Assembly (NCBI RefSeq): GCF_002224365.1
Contig: NZ_CP022437.1
Coordinates: 2,728,001-2,792,000 of the forward strand
Reading direction: 5' to 3'
DNA: 64,000 nucleotides
Origin: Virgibacillus necropolis
GTDB lineage: Bacteria > Bacillota > Bacilli > Bacillales > Amphibacillaceae
Of this stretch, positions 17,724 through 29,025 are shown piece after piece. Position 1 is the first letter of the stretch; each line of letters starts with the position of its first letter. The notes under the pieces are model-generated. The model was not told the origin of the DNA, ran no database searches, and saw nothing but the letters and a program-made list of their open reading frames with translations. The position numbers and the translations under genes were made by a program.

Positions 17724-18635
17724 TTATTTTGTTTTAATTGCATGTGGATCAACAATTTCATAACCTTGATCACGAAGGCCTAATACGATGTTTTTCAGAG
17801 CCTTAGCTGTCCATTCCCGGTCATGCATTAAAAGATTAGCACCTGGCTTAAGTAGACTGTACGTAATGTCAATTTCTGGAGCTTTACCTGTAACCATTGC
17901 TTCAGTTAGTTTTTTAGCATCCATGTAGGGTTCAAAGTAATCATATCCGTATGACCAATTCATTAATATCATACCTTCTTCATGTGCAAGTCGTTTCGTA
18001 TAATCTGTATTTGCTCCATTGGGGGCACGGAAAAATAGTGGCTTTTCACCGATTATTTCTTCTACTGTATTATTAAGCTGAAGAATTTCTTCCTTTTGTT
18101 CTTCCTGTGATATATCAGGTAAAAATGGATGGCTATATGTATGGTTACCAATCATAAAACCCATGTCATGAATCTTTTTCAACTTCTTCTTCTCCTCAGG
18201 CGTATCTAAAAAGTGACCATTAACAAAGAAGATTGCACCTGCATCTAATTCTTTTAATGTATTTGCCATTTCCACTGCATATTTATCTGGTGCATCGTCA
18301 ATTGTAAGCAATACAACTTTTTCATTTATAGATTCATTCAATGGTTGAACTGACCAATTTTTTTGGTTAATTTTATATTTTGGTTCTGTAATTGCAGGTG
18401 CAGTAGAGGCGACCTCTTCTTCTTCTTCTTCTTTTTCTTTATCTTTTTCTGTCTTCCCTGTTTTTTCTTCTTGTTTATTTTTATTCTCCTGCGATTCTTC
18501 TTTTTCCTTTTCTTGATCTTTATCTTTTTCTTCCTTCTGATTTTCTGAATCTCCACTTACAGATGACTCTTCACTCGAGCATGCACTCATAAGCGCAACA
18601 AGCAATAACAAACAAATAATAGCTAATTTTTTCAA
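17724..18635 (-). CDS. Polysaccharide deacetylase lipoprotein (NodB domain)
   Basis: 303 aa. Lipoprotein signal with lipobox LMSAC (Cys about 19), a low-complexity Lys/Glu linker (about 25-75), then a NodB domain with LLTIDDAP (metal Asp pair), GNHTYSHP (metal His pair), FFRAPNG and LLMHD. It probably removes acetyl groups from peptidoglycan or another wall glycan at the outer membrane face; the substrate is not shown. The start is TTG at 18635 with AGGGGG eight bases upstream. The repetitive linker makes frameshift errors likely, but the frame is open throughout. Confidence 0.88.
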   Translation of the reverse strand: MKKLAIICLLLLVALMSACSSEESSVSGDSENQKEEKDKDQEKEKEESQENKNKQEEKTGKTEKDKEKEEEEEEVASTAPAITEPKYKINQKNWSVQPLNESINEKVVLLTIDDAPDKYAVEMANTLKELDAGAIFFVNGHFLDTPEEKKKLKKIHDMGFMIGNHTYSHPFLPDISQEEQKEEILQLNNTVEEIIGEKPLFFRAPNGANTDYTKRLAHEEGMILMNWSYGYDYFEPYMDAKKLTEAMVTGKAPEIDITYSLLKPGANLLMHDREWTAKALKNIVLGLRDQGYEIVDPHAIKTK

Positions 18636-18926
18636 AACCGTTTCCCCCTAAGATGTATATCATCATTCTATTATAGCGAATAATGACGACATTTCGCTAT
18701 AGGTTTTCTGAATTTTTTTCTATTTACTGTGGTAGATTAAGTTTACAGTAGTGGATAATGGGTACATAAATAAAGGCGAAATATGGAAAATAGAATTTTA
18801 TTTCTATTATCGGAGATAGTAAGTACAATAGTTGAACTTTAATTTCCAATATGTTTTAATTATTTATTGTGCATAAAACTATGTCTCAGGTAATAGAACC
18901 AATAATTTAGAAAGGAAGTTTAACCT

Positions 18927-20447
18927 ATGAATAAAGTGACACGTGTTTTTTATATATCAGCAGTAGTTGCGGTTTTATTCATCATCTGGGGAATTATTCC
19001 TAAGGATGTATTACCAAATGGAAACCTTAATGATGTAACAGCTGGTATCCAAAGTTTTATCGTAGATAGATTCGGTTGGTTCTATTTGTTAAGCGCAACT
19101 GGATTTTTACTTTTTGCTTTTTATCTTATATTTTCTAAGTACGGTAATATAAGACTTGGAAAACCAGGCGACAAGCCAGAGTATTCCTACATATCATGGT
19201 TTGCTATGCTATTTAGTGCTGGTATGGGAATAGGGTTAGTGTTCTGGGGTGCCGCTGAACCACTTTCACACTTCCATACACCGCCATTTGGTGAAGCAGG
19301 GACCGCAGAAACAGCAAAAACAGCCTTACAATATAGTTTCTTCCACTGGGGCTTACATCCATGGGCGATATATGCAACAATTGCTCTAGCATTAGCGTAC
19401 TTTAAATTCAGAAAGCAGTCATCTGGTTTAGTGAGCGCTATTCTCGAGCCACTCTTTGGTAATAAGATGAAGGGTCCATGGGGTACATTAATCGATTTTA
19501 TCGTTGTATTTGCAACAGTATTTGGTGTAGCAACATCACTTGGTTTCGGTGCAATACAAATAAGTGGTGGACTATCATTTGTATTTGGATGGGATCAAAC
19601 AATTACTATGCAAATGATCATCATTTTAATTGTAACTGTTTTATATTTAATCTCAGCCATGACAGGGTTAAATAAGGGAATTAAATATTTAAGTAACGCG
19701 AATATAGCTTTGGCAATATTGCTTATGCTATTTTTACTATTTGCAGGTCCTACAAACTTTATCATGAACTTATTTACGAATACGTTTGGTAGCTATATTC
19801 AAAACCTTCCAGGCATGAGCTTTAGAATGACTCCGTTTGATACGGAAGATACTTGGATTAAAGACTGGACCATTTTCTACTGGGCATGGTGGCTTGCATG
19901 GGCCCCATTCGTAGGTACATTTATCGCTCGCGTTTCTCGTGGCAGAACTATTAGAGAATTTGTGCTTGGTGTTTTATTAGTTCCAACTATTTTTGGTGCT
20001 CTTTGGTTCGCTGTTTTCGGTGGATCAGCTATCCATCTCGAATTTTTCCAAGATAAGAACATTATGCAGTATGTCAATGATCTTGGTACAGAAGCGGCAT
20101 TGTTCGCGGTATTAGCAGAATTCCCATTCGGAACGACAATGTCAATTATTGCGATTCTGTTAATCAGTACATTCTTTATTACATCTGCAGATTCAGCGAC
20201 ATTTGTATTAGGAATGCAAACAACAGGTGGTAGTTTATATCCACCAAATAGTGTCAAACTAGTATGGGGTCTACTCCAATCAGGTGCTGCTGCTGTACTA
20301 CTATGGCAAGGTGGTTTACAGGCATTACAAACAGCCTCCATTATTGCGGCCTTGCCATTTACGATCATCATGATATTGATTGTATTTTCCATGCTAAAAG
20401 CATTTCGAGAAGAAGGTAAACAAGCTGATTTAAGAAGAAAAAAATAA
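18927..20447 (+). CDS. BCCT-family transporter (glycine betaine/choline/carnitine type)
   Basis: 506 aa, twelve predicted helices. BCCT signatures are clear: SAGMGIGLVFWGAAEPLSH (about 97-115) and the tryptophan-rich TIFYWAWWLAWAPFVGTF with RVSRGRTIREF. The closest B. subtilis type is OpuD, a Na+-coupled glycine betaine importer for osmoprotection. The short C-terminus (KAFREEGKQADLRRKK) is basic. GAAAGGAAG precedes the ATG. It stands alone, ending at a very long palindrome. Confidence 0.92.
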   Translation: MNKVTRVFYISAVVAVLFIIWGIIPKDVLPNGNLNDVTAGIQSFIVDRFGWFYLLSATGFLLFAFYLIFSKYGNIRLGKPGDKPEYSYISWFAMLFSAGMGIGLVFWGAAEPLSHFHTPPFGEAGTAETAKTALQYSFFHWGLHPWAIYATIALALAYFKFRKQSSGLVSAILEPLFGNKMKGPWGTLIDFIVVFATVFGVATSLGFGAIQISGGLSFVFGWDQTITMQMIIILIVTVLYLISAMTGLNKGIKYLSNANIALAILLMLFLLFAGPTNFIMNLFTNTFGSYIQNLPGMSFRMTPFDTEDTWIKDWTIFYWAWWLAWAPFVGTFIARVSRGRTIREFVLGVLLVPTIFGALWFAVFGGSAIHLEFFQDKNIMQYVNDLGTEAALFAVLAEFPFGTTMSIIAILLISTFFITSADSATFVLGMQTTGGSLYPPNSVKLVWGLLQSGAAAVLLWQGGLQALQTASIIAALPFTIIMILIVFSMLKAFREEGKQADLRRKK

Positions 20448-20507
20448 AAATGTAAAAAGAGAGCTACGTAAGTCAATAAATAGTTCACTTTTAATAGAGG
20501 GAACCTG

Positions 20508-20565
20508 AATTAACAAGAAAAGGATACTAAATCGCATGCGATTTAGTATCCTTTTCTTGTTAATT
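20508..20565. terminator. 58-bp perfect palindrome after the BCCT gene
   Basis: Every base from 20508 to 20536 pairs with 20537 to 20565, centre GCATGC, no loop. The arms contain AAGAAAAGGATACTAAATCG. It lies about 60 bp after the BCCT stop, with T-rich ends in both directions, so it can act as a terminator, but it is far longer than needed. Confidence 0.7.
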
Positions 20566-20667
20566 TAGATGTATTGTAGCTGCTCCAGAGCTATTTAAGA
20601 TGTAATCGATGAAATAAATAAAACCATTAGAGCATCTGCACTTTATCTGAATGGATCCGTTTCAAAA

Positions 20668-21050
20668 TTGATATATAATGCGACGTAACATGCCGCTCCG
20701 GAAATACACTACGAAGTGACTGCTGATTGTTTTCCGCTGCGGGCAGTCGCGCACCTTAGGGCGGCTGGTGAGCCTCCCGCAGGAGTCGACTGCCCTCCGC
20801 TCCAAACAACTGCCATAAATTGCTGGCTACCTGTGTGATATAAGCAATTAAATAAGTTGAAATTGTTAAGCTTAACCCTAGAGAAGGAAATCCACGTAAA
20901 CTCCTGCGGGAACAGCGAAGACGATGGGACCCCGCAGTGAGCGGTCTTTGCGATCGAGGAGGCTCAGCGCGAGCCCGCGGAAAGCGAAGTGGATTTCCGG
21001 AACGGTTGTCCAACCACCAAAACCAGCACTTACGTCGCAGTTTATATCAA
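20668..21050. repeat. GC-rich palindromic element with terminal inverted repeats
   Basis: Ends are inverted: TTGATATATAATGCGACGTAA at the left and the near-complement of it (ACTTACGTCGCAGTTTATATCAA region) at the right. Inside are two GC-rich folds, one with GGAAATCCAC/GTGGATTTCC arms and the shared core CTCCTGCGGGAACAGC...GACCCCGCAG...GAGGAGGCTC. The same core appears in the family 2 copies. Base composition is well above the AT-rich surroundings. Frames at 20756-21013 and 20937-21119 are artefacts of this repeat. Confidence 0.7.
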
Positions 21051-21221
21051 CTATTAAATAATATTCAGCTCAGTTTGCACTGTTATTTACGATTTTCTAT
21101 CCAAGTACTGAACTACTAGTTCTCTGATCCAATTCTCTTATTTCTATAACAGACCCTTACTATCTACTGATTTATTGACCTAACGAATAACCTTATTTAA
21201 ACAATTCACTATTAGATGCAG

Positions 21222-21262
21222 AAAACGCTTGGAAAAGTTATACCTTTCCAAGCGTTTTTATC
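21222..21262. terminator. Terminator of the pdh operon
   Basis: Stem AAAACGCTTGGAAA (from 21222) with its complement and a short loop; works for pdhD on the minus strand and could stop plus-strand readthrough. Confidence 0.8.
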
Positions 21263-21300
21263 GGTAAAATAATTAATTTGAGTAAATGAACTTTATTTAA

Positions 21301-22710
21301 TTATTTCATCATATGAATTGGAGTACCCATAGCCACTTCTGCAGCTTCCATCGTAATTTCTCCAAGACTAGGATGTGCATGGATAGTTAATGCAATATCT
21401 TCAGCAGTCATACCAGCTTCGATAGCTAAACCTAATTCAGCGATCATGTCACTAGCATTCGGTCCTGCAATTTGTGCCCCAATAACTAATCCATCTTCTT
21501 CTCTAGTAATTAATTTTAGGAATCCATCACTATCATTAAGAGATAGCGCACGACCATTTGCGGCAAATGGGAATTTAGAAGCTTTCGCCTTATATCCAGC
21601 ATCTTTCGCTTCTTTTTCCGTGTAACCTACTGAAGCTAACTCAGGATCAGAGAATACAACAGCAGGAATGCCTATATAATCGATTTCAGCTTTTTCGCCA
21701 CTAATTGCTTCAGCAGCAATTTTTCCTTCATAGGATGCTTTATGTGCTAGTGGAAGCCCAGCAACAATGTCGCCGATTGCATAAATATTATCAATGTTTG
21801 TACGGCATTGCTTATCAATTTTTATAAGTCCTTTGTCATCCAACTCAATTCCAACTTGTTCTAAGCCCAACTCTTCTGTGTTTGGACGACGGCCTACTGT
21901 AACCAATACATAATCCGCTTCTACTGTCTCTTCTTTACCTTTTGATTCATATGTTACCTTAACACCATCTTTTGATTCTTCAACGCCTTTAGCCATAGCC
22001 TCCGTAACGATAGAGACGTCCTTCTTCTTCAAGCGTTTCTTCACAACCTGAGTCATTTGTTTTTCAAAACCGCCAAGAATATCTTTTGTACCTTCTAGAA
22101 TAACGATTTCAGTTCCAAAGTTAGCATACGCAGAACCCAGTTCAGTTCCGATATATCCTCCACCAATGACTACCATCTTCTTAGGGATTTCTTTTAAATT
22201 CAATGCCCCAGTTGAATCAAGTACCCGATCTGAAAACTTGAAGCTTGGAATTTCAATTGGAGATGATCCAGTAGCAATCACACAATTGTTAAACGTGTAA
22301 GTTTGAGAATTTTTCTCATCCATTACTTTAACTGTATTCTTATCTACAAAATATACTTCTCCACCTACAATATCTACTTTATTACCTTTAAGTAATCCTT
22401 CAACACCAGAAGTAAGTTTATTTACGACCTTACCCTTCCATTCCTGAACCTTTGAGAAATCAACAGAAACATTTTCCGTTTTAATGCCAAGCTCTTCGTT
22501 ACCATGAGCATGTTCAGTAAGGTGACCTGCTTGAATCATCGCTTTAGATGGAATACATCCAACATTTAAACAAACCCCACCTAAAGTACCTTTTTCAACA
22601 ATTGTAACCTTTTGTCCTAGTTGTGCAGCGCGGATGGCAGCTACATAGCCACCAGGTCCTGCGCCAACTACTAATGTGTCTAATTCGATTGGAAAATCTC
22701 CTACTACCAT
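21301..22710 (-). CDS. pdhD: Dihydrolipoyl dehydrogenase (E3)
   Basis: FAD enzyme, 469 aa, reoxidising lipoamide of the pyruvate dehydrogenase complex and probably of other 2-oxo acid complexes. FAD motif [19 protein letters not shown], redox disulfide [16 protein letters not shown] motif [13 protein letters not shown], and catalytic HAHPSLGE at the C-terminal interface. GGAGG lies inside the last codons of pdhC, three bases upstream, so translation is probably coupled. Confidence 0.97.
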   Translation of the reverse strand: MVVGDFPIELDTLVVGAGPGGYVAAIRAAQLGQKVTIVEKGTLGGVCLNVGCIPSKAMIQAGHLTEHAHGNEELGIKTENVSVDFSKVQEWKGKVVNKLTSGVEGLLKGNKVDIVGGEVYFVDKNTVKVMDEKNSQTYTFNNCVIATGSSPIEIPSFKFSDRVLDSTGALNLKEIPKKMVVIGGGYIGTELGSAYANFGTEIVILEGTKDILGGFEKQMTQVVKKRLKKKDVSIVTEAMAKGVEESKDGVKVTYESKGKEETVEADYVLVTVGRRPNTEELGLEQVGIELDDKGLIKIDKQCRTNIDNIYAIGDIVAGLPLAHKASYEGKIAAEAISGEKAEIDYIGIPAVVFSDPELASVGYTEKEAKDAGYKAKASKFPFAANGRALSLNDSDGFLKLITREEDGLVIGAQIAGPNASDMIAELGLAIEAGMTAEDIALTIHAHPSLGEITMEAAEVAMGTPIHMMK

Positions 22711-22713
22711 AAT

Positions 22714-24054
22714 TTACGCCTCCATCATAATTAATTGTGGATCGTTCAGTAAACGTTTAATCTGATTTAATGCTAATTGAGCAGTTGCACCATCAACAAT
22801 TCGGTGATCAAAGCTCAATGATAAAGCTAGTACCGGAGCGATAACAATTTCTCCATCACGGACTACAGGTTTCTCAGCGATTCGGCCAATACCCAATATT
22901 GCTGCTTCTGGATAGTTAAGAACGGGTGTAAACCACTGTCCTCCAGCTGAACCAATGTTAGTGATTGTACTTGTCGCACCTTTCATCTCATCAGATGCAA
23001 GTTTACCATTACGTGCTTTTTCTGCCAATTCATTTACCTCTTGTGAGATGGCAAAAATTGATTTTCGATCAGCGTCTTTTACTACTGGTACCAATAAACC
23101 TTTATCCGTATCTGCTGCAATTCCAACATTATAATAATGTTTGTAGATAATCTCATCTGTTTCATCATCTACTGCTGCACCTAAGATTGGATATTTCTTT
23201 AATGTAGATACAAGCGCTTTAGCAACATATGGTAGATACGTCAATTTGATATCTTGTTCCGCAGCAACTGCCTTAAACTTCTTACGATGTGCAACCAATT
23301 CCGTTACATCTATTTCATCCATTAATGTAACGTGTGGCGCTTTCGTTTTAGAGTTAACCATTGCTTTTGCGATTGATTTACGAATACCACTCATTTTCTC
23401 CCGAGTTTCTGGGTATTCACCTTTTGGAGCTGACGTTTCTTTAGAAGCAGACATTTTCTCTTTTTGTTCTTCTCTATCATCGGATGCTTCTTGTGGTTCT
23501 GCTTTTTGATCACCACTTAAGTGATTGTCAACGTCCTCTTTAAGAACACGACCATTCTTACCAGAACCATTAACTTCTTGGATAGTTACATCATTATCTC
23601 GAGCATATTTTCTAACAGACGGCATTGCAATTACTCGCTTATCGTCAGATGATGATTCTTGCTTGTCCTTATTAGACGTTTCTTTATCCTCTTTTTTATC
23701 ATCTTTATTGGCTTTAGATGATTCGTCAGACTTTTCTTGTTTCTCTTCTTTTGGTTCTTCCTTTGGCTCTTCTTTTTCATCCGACTTAGATTCTTCCTCT
23801 GGTTCATCTTCATAACCTTCTGCATCAAGTGTGATAAGTGTATCACCCACTATCGCCACAGTACCTTCGTCAACATGAACCTTTGTAACTGTTCCATCGA
23901 CCGGAGAAGGGATTTCAACAACTGCTTTATCATTTTGAACTTCGCAAAGCACGTCATCTTCTTTTATTTCATCGCCTTCTTTAACAAACCATTTAACAAT
24001 TTCACCTTCGTGAATTCCTTCACCAATATCGGGCATTTTAAAATTATATGCCAT
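22714..24054 (-). CDS. pdhC: Dihydrolipoamide acetyltransferase (E2)
   Basis: 446 aa core of pyruvate dehydrogenase. One lipoyl domain (1-78) with the modified Lys at about 43 in QNDKAVVEI, an unusually acidic Glu/Lys/Ser linker (about 80-140), a peripheral subunit-binding domain (about 143-178, [12 protein letters not shown]), a second charged linker, and the catalytic domain ending with [12 protein letters not shown] (His and Asp of the active site). GGGAGG precedes the ATG. Confidence 0.97.
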   Translation of the reverse strand: MAYNFKMPDIGEGIHEGEIVKWFVKEGDEIKEDDVLCEVQNDKAVVEIPSPVDGTVTKVHVDEGTVAIVGDTLITLDAEGYEDEPEEESKSDEKEEPKEEPKEEKQEKSDESSKANKDDKKEDKETSNKDKQESSSDDKRVIAMPSVRKYARDNDVTIQEVNGSGKNGRVLKEDVDNHLSGDQKAEPQEASDDREEQKEKMSASKETSAPKGEYPETREKMSGIRKSIAKAMVNSKTKAPHVTLMDEIDVTELVAHRKKFKAVAAEQDIKLTYLPYVAKALVSTLKKYPILGAAVDDETDEIIYKHYYNVGIAADTDKGLLVPVVKDADRKSIFAISQEVNELAEKARNGKLASDEMKGATSTITNIGSAGGQWFTPVLNYPEAAILGIGRIAEKPVVRDGEIVIAPVLALSLSFDHRIVDGATAQLALNQIKRLLNDPQLIMMEA

Positions 24055-24077
24055 AATTACTACCTCCCATCCTTTTA

Positions 24078-25055
24078 TTAAAAGTTGATTACTTCATTAA
24101 CCTTATCTACGATGTCTTTATGATTTGGTAGCCAAACTTCTTCTGCTTGTGAGAATGCATAAACCGTATCTGGTGCTGTAACACGTAAAATCGGTGCTTC
24201 AAGATGTAGGATTGCACGCTCTTGTATTTCAGAAATAACATGTGCTGCTACTCCTGCTTGACGTTGAGCCTCTTGTACAAATACAACACGATTTGTTTTC
24301 TTAACAGATTCTATGATTGTATCAATATCAATTGGAGATACTGTACGTAAGTCAATTACTTCAGCGTCAACACCATTTTTCTCTAATTCTTCTGCTGCTT
24401 TTAATGAAGCATGTACCATTGCACCATATGTGATTACTGTTACATCGCTACCTTCTCGTTTTACATCTGCCTTGCCAAGTTCAATAGTATACTCTTCCTC
24501 TGGTACTTCTCCACGGAATGAGCGGTATAATTTCATATGTTCCAAAAATAGAACTGGATCATTATCACGAATTGCTGCAATTAAAAGTCCTTTCGCATCA
24601 TGCGGTGTTGACGGAATAACAACCTTAATACCTGGTTGTTGGGCGATTAATCCTTCCAGTGAATCAGCATGTAATTCCGGGGTATGAACGCCACCACCAA
24701 ATGGCGAACGAATGGTAATCGGTGCGGTTTTAGATCCGCCTGAACGATAGCGCATACGGGCCATTTGACCATTAATTGAATCCATTGCTTCATAGACAAA
24801 GCCGAAGAACTGAATTTCTGGCACAGGACGATATCCCTGTAACGCCAGTCCTATTGATAATCCGCCGATACCTGATTCAGCAAGTGGTGTATCAAATACA
24901 CGTTCCTCACCAAACTCATCCTGTAAACCTTCAGTAGCACGGAATACTCCACCGTTTAATCCTACATCTTCACCATACACAAGCACGTTTTCGTCGTTCT
25001 TAAGTTCCGTGCGCATCGCGTCGGTGATTGCTTGAATCATTGTCATTTGTGCCAT
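24078..25055 (-). CDS. pdhB: Pyruvate dehydrogenase E1 beta
   Basis: 325 aa, pairs with PdhA to bind ThDP and decarboxylate pyruvate. Features: [21 protein letters not shown] near the start, [12 protein letters not shown], and [11 protein letters not shown]. Separated from pdhA by three bases and followed by pdhC after 23 bases. GGAG lies inside the end of pdhA. Confidence 0.97.
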   Translation of the reverse strand: MAQMTMIQAITDAMRTELKNDENVLVYGEDVGLNGGVFRATEGLQDEFGEERVFDTPLAESGIGGLSIGLALQGYRPVPEIQFFGFVYEAMDSINGQMARMRYRSGGSKTAPITIRSPFGGGVHTPELHADSLEGLIAQQPGIKVVIPSTPHDAKGLLIAAIRDNDPVLFLEHMKLYRSFRGEVPEEEYTIELGKADVKREGSDVTVITYGAMVHASLKAAEELEKNGVDAEVIDLRTVSPIDIDTIIESVKKTNRVVFVQEAQRQAGVAAHVISEIQERAILHLEAPILRVTAPDTVYAFSQAEEVWLPNHKDIVDKVNEVINF

Positions 25056-25058
25056 GAT

Positions 25059-26682
<1,624 letters not shown>

Positions 26683-26716
26683 AAAAAAATGCTAAACCCT
26701 ATTCAGGATTTAGCAC
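26683..26716 (-). terminator. Terminator of ykyA
   Basis: Minus-strand stem TGCTAAATCC...GGGTTTAGCA (one mismatch) followed by seven T. Confidence 0.8.
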
Positions 26717-26738
26717 TTCTTCCTTATCTGCTTTTATC

Positions 26739-27413
26739 TTATTTCTCTTTTTTTTCCTTTTCGTAATTCACTTCAATATTAGCTGACTCATAAAATTCTT
26801 TTTTCAGTTGATTGTACTTCTCTGTAAATGTATTGAAGTTTTCATTTGCTTCTAAGACTTTTTTATAACTATCATTAATTTTTTTAATGTGCTCAGTCAA
26901 CGTTTCCTGTTTTAAATCTTCTTCTTGAAGCATCTTATATAGTTCTTTTTCCAATTTAAGTGATTCCGTATAGGCATCATTCAGTTTGTCATACGCATCA
27001 AATCGATCCATCATGACATCATACATTTTAGTTGCCCTGTCTTTTGCCTTCTTCTCTTCAAGATCCTCTATCAAACCCTCTATTTTTTTGAACTCTTCCT
27101 TTGAAGCGTCGATACTTTCTTTCTCTAGTTTAATCTTTTCCTTACGCTTTTCAATTACACTAATTGCTTCTTGTGAAATCGATTTTATTTTATCAAACTC
27201 GTCCATGCTTAAATCAATAATTTGGCTATAAAGTTCTTGCTCTTTTTTCTCTAACTTAACAATATCATCTTGTTGCTTCTCAAACGCTTCTTCAAGTGTT
27301 ACTGCTTCTTCCAAATGATCATATATCTTTTCAGATGTAGATGCACCGCTACATGCGGATAATAGTGCAATTACACTTAGTAATATAATGATGGCTAATT
27401 TTCTGTACAACAA
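26739..27413 (-). CDS. ykyA: YkyA-like cell-wall-binding lipoprotein
   Basis: About 224 aa. Lipoprotein signal with lipobox LLSAC, then an almost wholly helical, Lys/Glu-rich coiled-coil region to the end (for example KQQDDIVKLEKKEQELYSQI). Position between pdhA and def matches ykyA of B. subtilis; the role is unknown, and wall binding is a family label. Start taken as TTG at 27413, ten bases after GGAGG; TTG at 27410 is equally possible. An upstream in-frame ATG at 27452 has no ribosome site. Confidence 0.8.
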   Translation of the reverse strand: MLYRKLAIIILLSVIALLSACSGASTSEKIYDHLEEAVTLEEAFEKQQDDIVKLEKKEQELYSQIIDLSMDEFDKIKSISQEAISVIEKRKEKIKLEKESIDASKEEFKKIEGLIEDLEEKKAKDRATKMYDVMMDRFDAYDKLNDAYTESLKLEKELYKMLQEEDLKQETLTEHIKKINDSYKKVLEANENFNTFTEKYNQLKKEFYESANIEVNYEKEKKEK

Positions 27414-27597
27414 TTTGTCGCTTCCTCCTTCTACTTTTACACAAAACGTCATATAAGAATCTATTTTTTATATGTAGTAGTATATCATATATATGAACAT
27501 GAAAAATATGATATTTGTAACTATATTATATTTGTGAATTTTAACTACTATTTATGTTAAAATAAAAAATTATGTACAATTTAGGAGTGAGCGCCCC

Positions 27598-28149
27598 ATG
27601 TTAACAATGAAAGACATCGTACGAGAAGGACATCCTGCATTACGTGACGTTGCAAAGGATGTACCAATACCACCAACAAATGAAGAACAAGAACTATTAG
27701 AAGACATGCTAATATTCCTTAAAAATAGTCAGGATGATGAGATAGCACGTGAATATGAATTACGTGCAGGTGTTGGCCTGGCTGCAACACAACTGGGTGT
27801 TTCAAAGCGAATGATTGCTATCCATTTTGAAGATGCAAATGGGAAAAAATATAGCTATGGATTATTCAATCCGAGAATTGTCAGCCATTCTGTTGAAAAA
27901 GCGTACTTAACCAGCGGCGAAGGATGTCTTTCTGTTGATCGTAGTGTGGAAGGTTATGTTCCGAGACACGCACGAATTACGTTGAAAGCGACTGATCTTG
28001 AAGGAAATGAAATAAAGTTAAGACTACGTGATTACGCGGCTATCGTTTTCCAGCATGAGGTTGATCATCTAAACGGTGTTATGTTTTATGATCACATCAA
28101 TAAAGATAATCCACTATTAGCACCTGATGATGCAAAGGCTATAGATTAG
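27598..28149 (+). CDS. def: Peptide deformylase
   Basis: 183 aa metalloenzyme removing the formyl group from new proteins. The three motifs are complete: GVGLAATQ (G-x-GLAAxQ), EGCLSV with the Cys metal ligand, and QHEVDHLNG with the two His ligands and catalytic Glu. The 12-residue insertion between motifs is of the Gram-positive type 2 (YkrB). TAGGAG precedes the ATG. Confidence 0.96.
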   Translation: MLTMKDIVREGHPALRDVAKDVPIPPTNEEQELLEDMLIFLKNSQDDEIAREYELRAGVGLAATQLGVSKRMIAIHFEDANGKKYSYGLFNPRIVSHSVEKAYLTSGEGCLSVDRSVEGYVPRHARITLKATDLEGNEIKLRLRDYAAIVFQHEVDHLNGVMFYDHINKDNPLLAPDDAKAID

Positions 28150-28196
28150 AAGTAAATACAAAAACGATTGAATAATTTTATATTTTAGTGCTAATT

Positions 28197-28232
28197 AAAG
28201 CTGCCTTGTACAAAAATAAGGGCAGCTTTTTG
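28197..28232 (+). terminator. Terminator of def
   Basis: Stem AAAGCTGCC/GGCAGCTTT with a 15-base loop and a T run. Confidence 0.75.
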
Positions 28233-28452
28233 TATAAAATTTGAATAAGATTCTTCTAAAGGTGAAAAATAGTTAAACAATAACTTTGCTTTAAACCCTA
28301 CAATTAAGGCCAATAAAAATGTTTTTTCATATAAATCATGGTTTTTTATTTCAATATTTATCAAACAGTACTATACTATAGATAAGAGGGATTGGATCGG
28401 TAGAACGTTTATGTTGCTTTCTGAAGATGAATGAGAGGAGATGCAAGGGATC

Positions 28453-28551
28453 ATGTTGAAACGCCTAAAAGAAAAGCTGAAGAAGCGTTGGAAGGATTTT
28501 TTAGGCCGTGGACGAGTACCAACTAGTTATAGGAAAGACTATCATAAATAA
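28453..28551 (+). CDS. Possible small basic protein, 32 aa
   Basis: Frame ATG to TAA in the 580-bp gap between def and rpoY, starting MLKRLKEKLKKRWKDFLGRG and ending in a Tyr/Lys-rich tail. It is strongly cationic and would make an amphipathic helix. AAGGGATC precedes the ATG closely and AGGAG a little further. Nothing else in the gap looks coding. I do not recognise the family; it could be a real small protein or chance. Confidence 0.4.
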   Translation: MLKRLKEKLKKRWKDFLGRGRVPTSYRKDYHK

Positions 28552-28812
28552 AACCAATCACACATTAGGCTACGGACGGTTTTTAAACTTATTTTGGTTG
28601 ACGAGCGGACTAACAGGAGGAATAACGGGAGTGAAATTAATATTTTACTTTCCAGTTATTCCTTATATAAGTAAGTGAAGCAGCTGCCTGTCCATCGCCA
28701 GCTTTATTAAATAATGTTAAAAATTATCCATGCTTAGGAATTATTGTTTTTCAGAACTTGTGGATGCAATTATTCTTATATTAAAAAACAAGAAATCGAT
28801 AGGAGAGATGAA

Positions 28813-29022
28813 ATGATTTACAAAGTATATTATCAGGAATCGAAGATGGAGATTCCTGTACGGGAACGAACAAAGGGCCTTTATGTTGAGGCGGAAACAG
28901 AAGAAGAAGTGCGCAATAAATTAGTGAATCGTGACTATAATATTGAATTCATCCAACAATTAAACGATGCACATTTAGCGTATGAAAAGAAATCAGATAA
29001 TTTCACAGTGGAGAACGTATAA
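28813..29022 (+). CDS. rpoY: RNA polymerase epsilon subunit (YkzG)
   Basis: 69 aa, DUF1447. Sequence [17 protein letters not shown] and [15 protein letters not shown] are typical; in B. subtilis it binds the polymerase core and its structure resembles the phage inhibitor Gp2. The ATG at 28813 follows AGGAGAG; the frame is open upstream but without a ribosome site. It is coupled to rnjA (3-base gap), the conserved pair in Bacilli. Confidence 0.95.
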   Translation: MIYKVYYQESKMEIPVRERTKGLYVEAETEEEVRNKLVNRDYNIEFIQQLNDAHLAYEKKSDNFTVENV

Positions 29023-29025
29023 CCC

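Noticed and set aside
17569-17763. 64-codon plus-strand frame opposite the deacetylase 3' end
   Set aside because: Covers family 3 copy b and the deacetylase terminator; no ribosome site.
20756-21119. Two Arg/Pro-rich frames in the GC-rich block
   Set aside because: They lie inside a palindromic repeat, have no ribosome site, and change with the repeat, not like proteins.
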